DNA from: Gracilaria caudata
Taxonomy: Eukaryota; Rhodophyta; Florideophyceae; Gracilariales; Gracilariaceae
Length of the DNA stretch: 11,484 nt
Assembly (NCBI GenBank): GCA_030374735.1
Contig: JASCIV010000836.1
Location: forward strand, 1 to 11,484
Direction of reading: 5' to 3'
Shown here: positions 1 to 7,246 of the stretch, piece by piece
Numbering within the stretch: position 1 is the stretch's first letter
How the letters are laid out: each line of letters begins with the position of its first letter
Notes under the pieces: generated by a model
Databases searched by the model: none
Seen by the model: the letters and a program-made list of their open reading frames with translations, nothing else
Told to the model about the DNA's origin: nothing
Program-made: the position numbers and the translations under genes

Positions 1-590
1 GGTGGTGACAGACCCAGGGGGCACAACAAATGCCAGGGGGTACCAGCCTTAGTAAGGCGAAAGATGATAGTGTAGCTCAGCGATAAACATCGACCAGAAC
101 AACAGAAACAACACAGTACGACTCGTAGCCAACGTCTGCCGGAAATCTACAGCCAGGCGGAGTAATAACCAGACGAGCACCTAGGCAGTGCGCGACACCG
201 TCCCTGTTTGAGGAAAGAACGAAGGCGCTAGAATAGTAGCGATGGTCGCAGTGTGCGAACGAGCCCAACAGAGGGCGACACACTGCATCTTCAAGAAAGG
301 AGGCGGGAGACCGAGCCGCCACTAGATTGGGAGGTCATTTAGGGGGGTTGGTACCAGGGAAGCACAGACCGTGCTCAGGGAAGGTGGTGGATGTTAAGGG
401 AAGAAGGATGTCGACGACGAAAGGGGAGGAAGAAGGGGTAGTGTTGAAGCTAAGGTTTGGGGGGAAGATCGTCGGAGGGGAAGTGGTCTGCCCGAGACCG
501 AAGTCCGCGCTGAGGCCGTCATCTCCGTGGTTTATATAGACAATCGATAAATTGAATGCACTCTTACCATGCATGGTGATAGCTAATCAT
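1..590. other. GC-rich non-genic block, possible edge of another element
   Basis: No open reading frame here has a recognisable domain. The longest ones (minus strand 322-77 and 574-335, plus strand 327-539) are 70-81 codons, lie over one another on opposite strands, and look like by-products of the high GC content. The block is clearly richer in G and C than the AT-rich DNA after about 540, and 400-480 is strongly purine-biased on the plus strand. The short motif GGTACCAG occurs twice (near 41 and 350) after runs of G. A minus-strand TATA box at 531-538 suggests that the block may be the promoter, untranslated leader or LTR of something transcribed leftward and off the window. A 12-nt palindrome, ACCATGCATGGT, sits at 566-577, at the compositional boundary. 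Confidence 0.4.
531..538 (-). promoter_or_regulatory. candidate TATA box, leftward
   Basis: On the minus strand the sequence reads TATATAAA, followed by GC-rich, pyrimidine-rich DNA. This is the arrangement of a TATA promoter and leader, as found in many LTRs. No downstream ORF confirms it inside the window, so the assignment is tentative. Confidence 0.3.
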
Positions 591-762
591 GTTTTGTAAA
601 CTAAGTTATTCTACTTCTACAGATGCAGCGTCACGAAATTATAGGGAGGTGTCCTGGTTCAAACGAGCTCACCCTCGCATGACATGTCGATCTCACGCAA
701 CTTTTGATTCAGGAATCCTTAATCATCTGTTTCACTTATGTCCTGATTGTTTCATATCTGTA

Positions 763-769
763 TTTATAA
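763..769 (+). promoter_or_regulatory. candidate TATA box for the transposon genes
   Basis: TTTATAA lies about 70 bases before the ATG at 838. This is a suitable distance for a TATA box with a short 5' leader. The surrounding DNA is AT-rich, so a chance match is quite possible. Confidence 0.25.
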
Positions 770-837
770 CCTGTGATCTCCGATTTCTGTTCTGGTCTTC
801 CTTGTCATTTCAAGTGTTACTATCGACTCTCAGAAAA

Positions 838-1080
838 ATGTCCGCAAAAGAGGTCTTGCCTGTTGTTACCGATGATGAAGTGGGGGATCGCGAGGCCTGT
901 ACTGAGCGTACTAACTCCGTTGTTGAACAGGAGGCAGAAGAAGCTTCTGATGATGCTGTCAAATTCGATGACCAAGATGAAGAGCCAGAGGGAGTTGTGG
1001 AGGAAAAAGGTTTGGAGGCAGAGATTAATTCTAGGATAGAATCTTGCGACAAAATGGATCGCAAACGATTTTGTCAATGA
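838..1080 (+). CDS. acidic 80-residue ORF, probable N-terminal part of the transposase
   Basis: The ATG at 838 has A at -3 and opens an 80-residue, strongly acidic reading frame (many Glu and Asp in the middle part, roughly residues 12-65) that becomes mixed and basic at its end (DKMDRKRF). It stops with TGA at 1078-1080. The frame is open back to 589, but the upstream part looks like untranslated leader: it has many Phe, Cys and Ser residues and no domain. Acidic, low-complexity N-termini are common in oomycete transposases of this type, so the ORF is best read as the N-terminal segment of the transposase that follows in a different frame. The frames overlap between 1035 and 1080, where a single-base change would connect them. 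As a free-standing protein it has no recognisable function. Confidence 0.5.
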   Translation: MSAKEVLPVVTDDEVGDREACTERTNSVVEQEAEEASDDAVKFDDQDEEPEGVVEEKGLEAEINSRIESCDKMDRKRFCQ

Positions 1081-2165
1081 CAAACTTCTCTTCAAGAGAG
1101 TTTGATTTGCTTTGGAACACATTATTGACTGCAATTTCCCGCAAATGGAGTACTGGTCGCGGTCGTCGGTATACATTCAAAGACAAAGATGTCTTATTTA
1201 TGACATTGACTACTATGAAGCACAGTGGGATCTGGGAGTTTTTAGGAAGTTTGTTTAAAATCAACGCCAACACATTCGAGCGCTTGGTGCTTAAATTTAT
1301 ATCCTGCATATGCATCGAAGCATATAATCATTTTGTAGATGAGAATGATGGTCGCTGGCACATGAAAAGAATTCTTCGCCACGAGCAGGGATTTAAGCAT
1401 TTTAAGTTCTGTCGTTACGCAACAGATGTAATTTTTCAGCAGTGGTATCGTCCAGCAGGACAAATGGCTGAGGGGAAAAATTACTACAGTGCGAAGCACA
1501 AACTTTATGGGTTGAAGACAGAAGTGTCGGTGTTGCCAAACGGTCAGGCTATCAATTGCACTGGACACGCGCCTGGTGGTAAACCGGATATAGATATTTT
1601 TTATTCAAATCTCGATCTTCACAATGTTGCTCTAAAGAAACGGGAGGATGAAAGCCTTAGCCGTATTATCGATGCTGGAGATTTTCTAGACAAATATGCA
1701 GATTATTGGGGGGTTTTACTAGACAAGGGTTACCAGGGAGCATTGGAACATGTGCGGGCTGTACATCCGAAAAAAAGACCTCCGAGAGGTTTTCTGTCTA
1801 TTGACGAAGTTGAGAAAAATCGGAAGATATCCAGTGATCGTATTATTGTAGAAAATTATTTTGGACGGTTTACAAACCTTTGGAATGTAATTGGTTCTAA
1901 GTACAAGTGGAGTGAGCAATATTACGATGATATTTTTATGTTGTGTGTCGCTCTGACAAATCAACATGTTTTATGGCATCCACTTAGAGCTGAGGATGGA
2001 AATTTTTATGCTTGTATCAGAAACCGTCTGTTCGCTCTAGGAGAGGAAACTGCGACGAAGAGGAAATTAGCGCAAAAGCGCTATAGGGACAAAAGACAGC
2101 GCCGCATGGCCGCTAAATTACATGAAGTAGGGTCTGATGAAGACAAAATCAATCCTAACATCTGA
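1077..2165 (+). CDS. PIF/Harbinger-type DDE transposase (DDE_Tnp_4-like)
   Basis: Predicted RNase H-fold transposase catalysing excision and insertion of the element in the nucleus. Numbered from the first ATG (1077), the likely catalytic residues are D117 in ATDVIFQQW, D216 in LLDKGYQG and E259 in IIVENYFGRF; the D-GY-G and VE-x-F contexts are typical of the DDE_Tnp_4 group. An N-terminal helical region includes LSMTNFSSREFDLLW and TGRGRRYTFKDKD, then a target-like stretch YYSAKHKLYGLKTEVSV. The C-terminus is basic, a possible nuclear localisation signal or DNA contact, and ends in a short acidic tail. The length, 362 residues, covers the usual catalytic core. The in-frame TTG at 1044 is not a credible eukaryotic start, and the frame has a stop at 1032-1034. 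The ATG overlaps the stop of the preceding acidic ORF as ATGA. The DDE triad is intact, but the frame break makes activity uncertain. Confidence 0.85.
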   Translation: MTNFSSREFDLLWNTLLTAISRKWSTGRGRRYTFKDKDVLFMTLTTMKHSGIWEFLGSLFKINANTFERLVLKFISCICIEAYNHFVDENDGRWHMKRILRHEQGFKHFKFCRYATDVIFQQWYRPAGQMAEGKNYYSAKHKLYGLKTEVSVLPNGQAINCTGHAPGGKPDIDIFYSNLDLHNVALKKREDESLSRIIDAGDFLDKYADYWGVLLDKGYQGALEHVRAVHPKKRPPRGFLSIDEVEKNRKISSDRIIVENYFGRFTNLWNVIGSKYKWSEQYYDDIFMLCVALTNQHVLWHPLRAEDGNFYACIRNRLFALGEETATKRKLAQKRYRDKRQRRMAAKLHEVGSDEDKINPNI

Positions 2166-2240
2166 TGGGTATTTGTGGAAACTGTAGATCTTTGTGCAAA
2201 CTTTGCTGTTTTACACAATGCAATATGCGTTAAATTGATG

Positions 2241-2246
2241 AATAAA
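2241..2246 (+). terminator. poly(A) signal of the transposase transcript
   Basis: AATAAA occurs 75 bases after the transposase stop codon. The position suits a eukaryotic 3' end signal; AT-richness makes chance occurrence possible. Confidence 0.4.
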
Positions 2247-2488
2247 TTTTATGCATTTCATCTCAATCTCGCAAATGCGTTAATTCTAATGTGCTTCTGT
2301 ATGGTTGTGCATTTGCATCACAGATCATTAGTTATCAATGATTTGTTTCCAAGATCTAATGAACACGTCATACGTTAGAGATGTTTTAATCCATCTGCTT
2401 CTAGAAAAAGTCCACGTGTATTACGTAAATCAAAACTGACGCGTACTTGCCGGATAACTTACAGACGGAATCAAGGGTTATCAGGTTA

Positions 2489-2516
2489 GCAACATGTTAA
2501 CATGTTAACATGTTGC
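2489..2516. repeat. 28-bp perfect palindrome of three AACATGTT units
   Basis: Three tandem copies of the self-complementary octamer AACATGTT are flanked by GC on each side, so the whole 28-bp block equals its own reverse complement. It can extrude as a cruciform, or could carry three adjacent sites for a dimeric DNA-binding protein. Nothing nearby identifies a role. Confidence 0.85.
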
Positions 2517-2841
2517 GAAAATGACAAAACAGCATCTCGGCGTAAACATTGGCGCCTAGTACAATACAAGTGTTTTATAGGCTTACACTAAAGATTCTAA
2601 ACGTGATGAGTTAGGGAATAACGGCAAAAGTGAAAATAATCATACTGTGAGAGATTTAACGCTGATGTAAGGGAGAAAAAATTGCGTTATTTCGCAGAAA
2701 TGTCGAAAGTTTTCGCGCTGTACTTTTGTTGAAGTTGCAGGTTTCTGTAATTGTTATGCTCATATTTCGGTAGAACTATCTTTGTTGTCTACGTTTATGC
2801 CTACATCTTTGGCCAAGCTCTACTCGTCTTTGTTTTCACGG

Positions 2842-2880
2842 CAACATCTCACTTTGTCAAAATGAGAAAGTGAGATGTTG
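2842..2880. repeat. perfect 14-bp inverted repeat with 11-nt loop
   Basis: CAACATCTCACTTT (2842-2855) is the exact reverse complement of AAAGTGAGATGTTG (2867-2880). The loop is 2856-2866. A stem this long with no mismatch in non-coding DNA is unlikely to be chance; it may be a transposon-derived hairpin. There is no adjacent T-run or gene to suggest a terminator. Confidence 0.8.
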
Positions 2881-3083
2881 AAAATTGAGAGCAGAACATC
2901 TTTGAAAAGTCGACATTCTGACAGTTGCTTACATCTGAAAGTTGGGCAAGGTAGGTGCCTAAAACACTTTATTGTACTACATTGCTGTACATTACCGAAT
3001 GATCTCTTGTTTGAACTCTGCTTCTGTTTCTAAAAATTTGATTGGCCATTTGTTTTTAAGATTGTCAAATTGATGTAAACCGT

Positions 3084-3103
3084 TTTTTCCTGCACCTCCC
3101 AGG
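3084..3103 (-). repeat. TIR-like motif, copy 1
   Basis: The 20 bases TTTTTCCTGCACCTCCCAGG match 18 of 20 bases of the motif at 4620-4639 in the same orientation, and are inverted relative to the related motif at 3191-3214. Together they look like terminal inverted repeats of a non-autonomous DNA element family. This copy could be the right end of an element to its left or one arm of a short element ending near 3211. Confidence 0.5.
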
Positions 3104-3190
3104 CAGCTGAGCAATCTAAATCTAATGTAGAGCTAGTTTGGAAAAAAAAGTAATTTTAAGACATCACGTCACCCTTTTTTGGCAACAAGA

Positions 3191-3214
3191 CTCAGGGGGG
3201 TGCGGGAAAAAGCT
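3191..3214 (+). repeat. TIR-like motif, copy 2 (left-end orientation)
   Basis: These 24 bases, ending in TGCGGGAAAAAGCT, match the reverse complement of 4617-4640 at 20 of 24 positions; the inner 14 bases are identical. With 4617-4640 they would bound a 1.45-kb non-coding element that also encloses the 91-nt repeat at 3311. The tetranucleotide AGAC lies beside both ends (left just before TCAGGG, right just after CCAGGG), a weak candidate target duplication. Confidence 0.5.
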
Positions 3215-3310
3215 CTTTGTGCACAATATTGAATGCTAAATGCATGGGATATCAAAAAGGTCTTGTCCTTATCAGGGGGAGTGTTCTATACAAAGCATGG
3301 TCTTAAATCA

Positions 3311-3401
3311 GAGTTATGCGAAGCAGGCTTCGCAAAAAGTTCGCAAAGTTCCTAAGCTACATTTTTAGCAAAGCTTCAAAGCATAAGAGCGTACTTATAT
3401 A
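3311..3401 (+). repeat. 91-nt dispersed direct repeat, copy 1
   Basis: This segment matches 11394-11484 at about 87 of 91 positions. Homology begins sharply at GAGTTATGCG in both copies, with unrelated DNA before it. It starts with a hairpin, GCGAAGC-AG-GCTTCGC, and its two outer parts are related as an imperfect inverted repeat: TTATGCGAAGC near the start and GCTTCAAAGCATAA near 3371-3384. It may be the end of a longer repeat, since the second copy is cut by the window edge. An LTR start is an alternative, but the expected polypurine tract is missing before copy 2. Confidence 0.8.
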
Positions 3402-3684
3402 TTACTTGATCTAAATTCAAGAAAATTATGGATAGCATCTGGCTAAATTTCTTTAGCGACAAACCAAAAGAAAAAGCCAGTAACAGTCTTTTAAAGTTCA
3501 GCGCACTGATTTTAGTTAGCTTGGCACTTCAGAAAAGTAAAAGTGTACTTTACGGGTGAAATGTGTATTATACCTGTTGGGCATAGGTTAATGATTACTA
3601 TTTTACTCGATTCATTGAAGTTTGAGTTTCAAGTATATTGGTAGCAATCTGATCCAGTTTTTGAGACTACCAAAAAGAAGGCAA

Positions 3685-3707
3685 ATGCGCCGTGTGACAC
3701 GGCGCAT
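3685..3707. repeat. GC-rich 11-bp-arm palindrome
   Basis: ATGCGCCGTGT (3685-3695) and ACACGGCGCAT (3697-3707) are exact reverse complements around a single central G. The GC-rich arms stand out in AT-rich surroundings and are followed by a run of five T, which gives a terminator-like look, but no transcript is known to end here. A regulatory operator or relic of a mobile element is equally possible. Confidence 0.75.
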
Positions 3708-3894
3708 GTTTTTGAAGAAAAAGCTCGACGTAGACTATTTTGTTAGAGGAAAAAACAGCCATTCTAAACATAGACGACGAGAACGAGTTATATACCAAAA
3801 ACGCCAGCAGTGTGCCAAAAACCTGCCATGCAGTACAAATATCTATGATTTTTGCAAGAATTAGATCAAATCTATATATACCTAGGATAGCGCT

Positions 3895-3909
3895 GCCCCT
3901 AGTAGGGGC
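3895..3909. repeat. small hairpin GCCCCT-AGT-AGGGGC
   Basis: Six perfect base pairs close a 3-nt loop. GC-rich arms lie in AT-rich DNA, with TAGCGCT and TTTGCGATA as partly complementary flanks. The significance is modest. Confidence 0.45.
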
Positions 3910-4616
3910 TTTGCGATAAATATAAATTTCACAAAATGTACACGTTTGTGAAGTCCAACAAGGACATACGTATGCCAGAAGATGACTGACAGATGTGTTT
4001 GAAGGTATCGCCATTATAACAATGTTATCATTCAACATATTATGAAAATTTCGAAAAGTATTATGCTGTAAACTTTGACTCCATTGTCTACTTTGCTATG
4101 ATACAGACATAAATTTGAAGTTCTCGAGATGCTGTGTAGAAATATACTAAAAATAGTGAAAAACGTAAGAAAATTTAGAGTTTTACGCCGTTTTAATTGA
4201 AAAATAATTGCACTTTTTTGGCTTTTATTGTAAATTTTACGTTTATATTATGGCATAAATTCTTGTTATACGTGCGACATTCATAATTTCAACCTTGTAC
4301 ATCTGTAATTCTTCTCCGATACCATTACTTTATGCTCGTGCTTCGCAATCTACGCTACTTTTCATCGTTTTCACGCCAACATAACGTTCTATAAAATTTA
4401 TCTCCGTTATATGCAGAAATGTAGCCTAAGAACGCTCTTTGTGAGTCAAGAGACTGACAATGCTTACAGGAAAAATGCACGCTAAGAAGTTCAGAAAATT
4501 TTCAATGGCAATTCATTGCTAGAATGGGGCAACGCCCTGTTGAAAAGTGCCAATAGCTACGTTCTGTAATTTGTTCTTTACATGTGTTATACGATAAGCG
4601 GAAAAGGTAAAAAATC

Positions 4617-4651
4617 AGCTTTTTCCCGCATCTCCCAGGGAGACACGGGAA
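4617..4651 (-). repeat. TIR-like motif, copy 3 (right-end orientation), hairpin-forming
   Basis: 4617-4640 is the inverted partner of 3191-3214 (20 of 24 positions) and 4620-4639 is a direct copy of 3084-3103 (18 of 20). The copy also folds on itself: 4623-4636 pairs with 4638-4651 around A4637, with 12 of 14 positions paired and a symmetric CA/CA mismatch. Self-complementary element ends of this sort are seen in some non-autonomous DNA transposons. No transposase is encoded between the motifs. Confidence 0.5.
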
Positions 4652-4895
4652 TTCCGTCTTATTCACTTATTCGTGAAATGCACAGCAAAAGAGACTTTGC
4701 TCAATACGTTGATTTAACGACGTTATGAAATATGAGAAGAAAACGATTTCATACCTATGAGAAGCATACAGAAATTTTAAAATGCACAACAATAAAGCAA
4801 TTGAAAATGTTACTGCATATCATTGATCAGTTGACAGAAACTGTTGAAATATTGTTTTGAACAGCGTATTTGTCGTCTGGTGCCTTCAAATCGAC

Positions 4896-5258
4896 CTAAA
4901 GTACATTTGATCCATCGGAGAAGCGCAACAATTGCTGTTTTGGAATATTGGATTCCACTTCGAATGGCAGCTGAATGTGACAGTAAGAGTAGATAACGTC
5001 AGCAGTAGTCTTCCTCATGCCTTTCAAACATCTCTGAAAACCCAAAATTGTTGGGTGGTAATTCTTCATTGCATCAAACTGGCGTGTGAGCCAAGACTTG
5101 TGAAGCAGTTTCATATCAGTCAAAGGCTTCGGCCACTGCACAACGAGCTCAAACAAATTTCCTTTCCGAACAACATGACCCCTTATCATGTCAATTGTGA
5201 TTCCAGAAAAGAGAAGAATAGCCAGCGTAATATACTTAACAGTTGTGAGATACAGAGT
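4896..5258 (-). pseudogene. C-terminal part of a minus-strand gene, probably split by the retrotransposon
   Basis: The frame is open from 5258 to the TAG at 4898-4896, about 120 codons, with its first ATG at 5189. The composition looks coding: IRGHVVRKGNLFELVVQWP, LLHKSWLTRQF, NYHPTILGF and IQLPFEVE form a typical globular pattern rather than random translation. The residues before ATG 5189 are hydrophobic (YITLAILLFSGITIDMI) and may be intron sequence rather than protein. It lacks a credible N-terminus of its own. The missing part may be the minus-strand gene at 10432-10020, on the far side of the retrotransposon, in the correct order and orientation. I have an unverified impression that uncharacterised stramenopile proteins carry a similar W-P, YHP and LPF-V-E segment after a short helical N-terminal domain. 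The function is unknown. The plus-strand ORF 4932-5339 in the same place is judged a shadow. Confidence 0.5.
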
Positions 5259-5536
5259 TTAGGGCGGCTAACGGTATCAGCACGTGGAGTGCTGAGGTGC
5301 TACTCAAAGGTCACAGACCGTAGTACAGTGTCTGTTTAATTCTAATGCCACCAAAGGGCGTGTAGTGTCGACAGGAGATAAGACGTCTGTCGAGTAAAGG
5401 CAAGGCCGGTTCATCGGAGGACCAGAGCCTGGGGGCCCATTCTGTGTTTTGCCTGGCGTGAGAGCGTTCGTTGCTGCGTGAGTTGCAACAGTTTAAACTG
5501 TTTCTGGAAACCGACCGCGCGCATCGTTGTATCACC
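5259..5536 (+). other. 5' leader of the retrotransposon and left junction
   Basis: This segment joins the minus-strand gene fragment to gag. It must contain the left boundary of the retrotransposon. No copy of it is visible after pol, so a 5' LTR was not recognised. TGGCGTGAGAGCG near 5454 begins with TGG, as a tRNA primer-binding site would, but I could not match it to a particular tRNA. The more GC-rich, element-like composition begins at about 5345. No TATA box was seen. Confidence 0.35.
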
Positions 5537-7246
5537 ATGAGCAGTAACCAGGGCGAGTCTGAAAAGGACGCAACAGTCCGCCAGACGATCTTGGCTAACC
5601 TTGAAGCACCACGACTACAGGGAGTAGCGACAAAACACTTCACAGCGTTCCAAAAGCGGCGTGATCTGTATGAAAAACAGTTGGCCGAAAAGAACCGTGA
5701 ACCAGGTGTAAATGTCACTCCAACGTCCTTCAAGGCTTCAATCGATGATACCTTGCTTGATATCTTTATCACTGCAGGGTGGATCGATGCTGCCTCTGTT
5801 GAGGAAATCACAGAGGAGCAGTTGCAGAACTGCGTACGCGAGAGGGCTAATTTTGAGCCAGAAGGTGATGACCTCTCGCGTATCCGCTATCTCATCCGTA
5901 AGGTCAAGATGGATGACTCCATAAAGGACCCGGAGCAGCGCGTGTGGACATTACACTACAAGTATGTCACCACCCTGCACTCTCATGGACTCCGTGATCT
6001 TCCAAAGACGAAACCACACATCGCAATTAAGCACATTCTAAAGGTGATCAAACCGAAGAGGCTTCGTGAGCGTATGCAGGATATTGTCGAATGGAAGAAG
6101 GACGAACATTTCGAGAAGAAAGATTTCGGCGCGTTCATGAGAGAGTTGGCTAGACAAGCCAAGAAGCTCGAAGAGAAGCGTGGACCAGACAGAATCAGTG
6201 AGAGCGAGGACGAAAGCGAGCATGATGATTCGTCGCGCTCTACCGAGAAGGAGTCACGCAAGTTCGAGCGATCCAAGAACAGCAAGGACAAAAGGAGTGG
6301 AAAGAAGAGAGGCCGAAACGATCAAGGAGGAAGAGACAGCAAGGGGGGTAGCTCTAAGAAGCGGAAGCGAGACCTACCTCTCTGTCTCAATCCAGATTGT
6401 GGCGAGCACCACTATGTCAAGAACTGTAAGAACACTTCCGAAGAGCAGAAGACGAAGCTGCTCAAGGAGTTCAAAGCGCAGAAGAAGCGCGACGCCAAGA
6501 ACAAAGACAATGACAGTGGCTCGACAAAGGGCAGAGTTAACCGCATCGCGGCAGACCGTATTGACTCCCACTCGTCGTTGTTCAGCGGCTTCTTCTGTGA
6601 CGGAGCCGTCGAGGTTGTGGTCATGGCGGATCAAGGTTCAGATGTGAATCTCATCCCGAGAGAGATATTTGACCAAATCCTATTGGCCAAACCAGCGCTG
6701 CAGCTCCAAAAGTTGGACCCGCCCCATTTGTATAATGGCATAGCAAAGAATGGCGAGCCGATTACGTGCACTGATGAGATTTCGCTGGACATTCAGCTAA
6801 GAATCCGTCACGGTACGAGGCTTGCGCTGCGCTCAATGCTGTGGAAGGTAGGAGAGGCTGCGATTGACCAAGTAATCATAGGCCGGGAAGTCCTTCAGTC
6901 CATTGGGTGCGACAACCGGGCTATCTTAGCAGCTGCATGCGATAAGAACGATGGAGTTATCAACATTCCAACCGCAATGGCAGAAGACGCAAAGAAGCGT
7001 AATGCCGCTGAGGCCGGTGCCATCTGTACCGTAATGCGGGAAGGCCTCTACCATAGCAGTGCCATGGAAGGAGACGATGGTTTGGAAGACAGCAAGGTAT
7101 ACATTGACCTTGGTGACGATGAACCAGGAGTTCTCGATGAGGCTTTGCAAAAGCTCATCGCCGAGGCAGAAGCGAATGGTATGTCCGAGACAGGGGTTGA
7201 AGAACTCACAGAAATGATTCAAGAATTCAAACCGGTTTTCGGTTAA
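5537..7246 (+). CDS. gag-pro: Gag-protease polyprotein of Ty3/gypsy retrotransposon
   Basis: This 569-residue protein would form the virus-like particle and release its parts by proteolysis. The start at 5537 is chosen for its good context (CACCATGAG); the frame is open to 5471 but only from a TTG. Residues about 1-215 are a helical, charged Gag region with KRRDLYEKQL and FGAFMRELARQAKKLEEK. Residues about 215-280 are a Ser/Glu then Lys/Arg-rich linker that may bind RNA. A zinc knuckle follows at residues 283-297 (CLNPDCGEHHYVKNC), spaced CX4CX3HX4C if the second His is used, not the classic CX2CX4HX4C. The aspartic protease is at about 350-480, with active-site motif ADQGSDVN (D365) and IIGREVLQSIG further on. 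An acidic tail links to Pol. The protease has DQG where retroviruses have DTG or DSG. The ORF ends TAA inside a likely -1 frameshift signal. Confidence 0.9.
   Translation: MSSNQGESEKDATVRQTILANLEAPRLQGVATKHFTAFQKRRDLYEKQLAEKNREPGVNVTPTSFKASIDDTLLDIFITAGWIDAASVEEITEEQLQNCVRERANFEPEGDDLSRIRYLIRKVKMDDSIKDPEQRVWTLHYKYVTTLHSHGLRDLPKTKPHIAIKHILKVIKPKRLRERMQDIVEWKKDEHFEKKDFGAFMRELARQAKKLEEKRGPDRISESEDESEHDDSSRSTEKESRKFERSKNSKDKRSGKKRGRNDQGGRDSKGGSSKKRKRDLPLCLNPDCGEHHYVKNCKNTSEEQKTKLLKEFKAQKKRDAKNKDNDSGSTKGRVNRIAADRIDSHSSLFSGFFCDGAVEVVVMADQGSDVNLIPREIFDQILLAKPALQLQKLDPPHLYNGIAKNGEPITCTDEISLDIQLRIRHGTRLALRSMLWKVGEAAIDQVIIGREVLQSIGCDNRAILAAACDKNDGVINIPTAMAEDAKKRNAAEAGAICTVMREGLYHSSAMEGDDGLEDSKVYIDLGDDEPGVLDEALQKLIAEAEANGMSETGVEELTEMIQEFKPVFG

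Larger units (their letters stand above)
838..2246 (+). mobile_element. PIF/Harbinger-like DNA transposon, core region
   Basis: The coding core of a cut-and-paste DNA transposon: an acidic ORF, an overlapping DDE transposase ORF and a poly(A) signal. The true ends are not defined. I compared the 300 bases upstream of 838 with the 900 bases downstream of 2165 and found no convincing terminal inverted repeats or 3-bp target duplication of the kind PIF/Harbinger elements make. The second gene usual in this superfamily, a Myb/SANT-like DNA-binding protein, was not seen here. The reading-frame break between the two ORFs suggests a decaying copy, unless frameshifting or re-initiation is used. Confidence 0.6.
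2247..3083. other. AT-rich non-coding stretch with palindromes
   Basis: No ORF longer than about 70 codons and no domain was seen on either strand. The stretch holds two clear structured sequences: a 28-bp perfect palindrome at 2489-2516 and a 14-bp-stem hairpin at 2842-2880. It may include the non-coding right arm of the DNA transposon, but its end could not be placed. Confidence 0.5.
3402..4895. other. AT-rich non-coding stretch
   Basis: About 1.5 kb without a supportable gene. ORFs at 3622-3864 (plus, TTG start) and 4038-3667 (minus) overlap on opposite strands, have no domain, and look random. The visible structure is limited to the palindrome at 3685-3707, the small hairpin at 3895-3909 and the TIR-like hairpin at 4617-4651. 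Together with 3191-3401 it could form the body of a non-autonomous element bounded by the inverted motifs. Confidence 0.45.

Noticed and set aside
77..574. Minus-strand ORFs 322-77 and 574-335 and plus-strand ORF 327-539 as genes
   Set aside because: They are short, overlap on opposite strands, start partly from TTG, and show no domain; high GC content explains the open frames.
655..670. GGTTCAAAC as a tRNA T-loop or Pol III B box
   Set aside because: The flanking bases do not pair as a T-stem, no other tRNA arms are present, and the last conserved C of the B box is missing.
589..837. Upstream extension of the acidic ORF to 589
   Set aside because: It is rich in Phe, Cys and Ser with no domain; ATG 838 has better context and starts the characteristic acidic segment.
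639..3103. GGGAGGTG near 643 as left terminal repeat partner of the motif at 3084-3103 for the DNA transposon
   Set aside because: Only eight bases match, the similarity stops at once, and no 3-bp target duplication flanks the pair.
3622..4038. ORFs 3622-3864 (plus) and 4038-3667 (minus)
   Set aside because: They overlap on opposite strands in AT-rich DNA, have a non-ATG start or random-like composition, and include the GC palindrome.
4932..5339. Plus-strand ORF 4932-5339
   Set aside because: The minus strand of the same stretch has the more protein-like pattern and fits the split gene; the plus frame has no domain.
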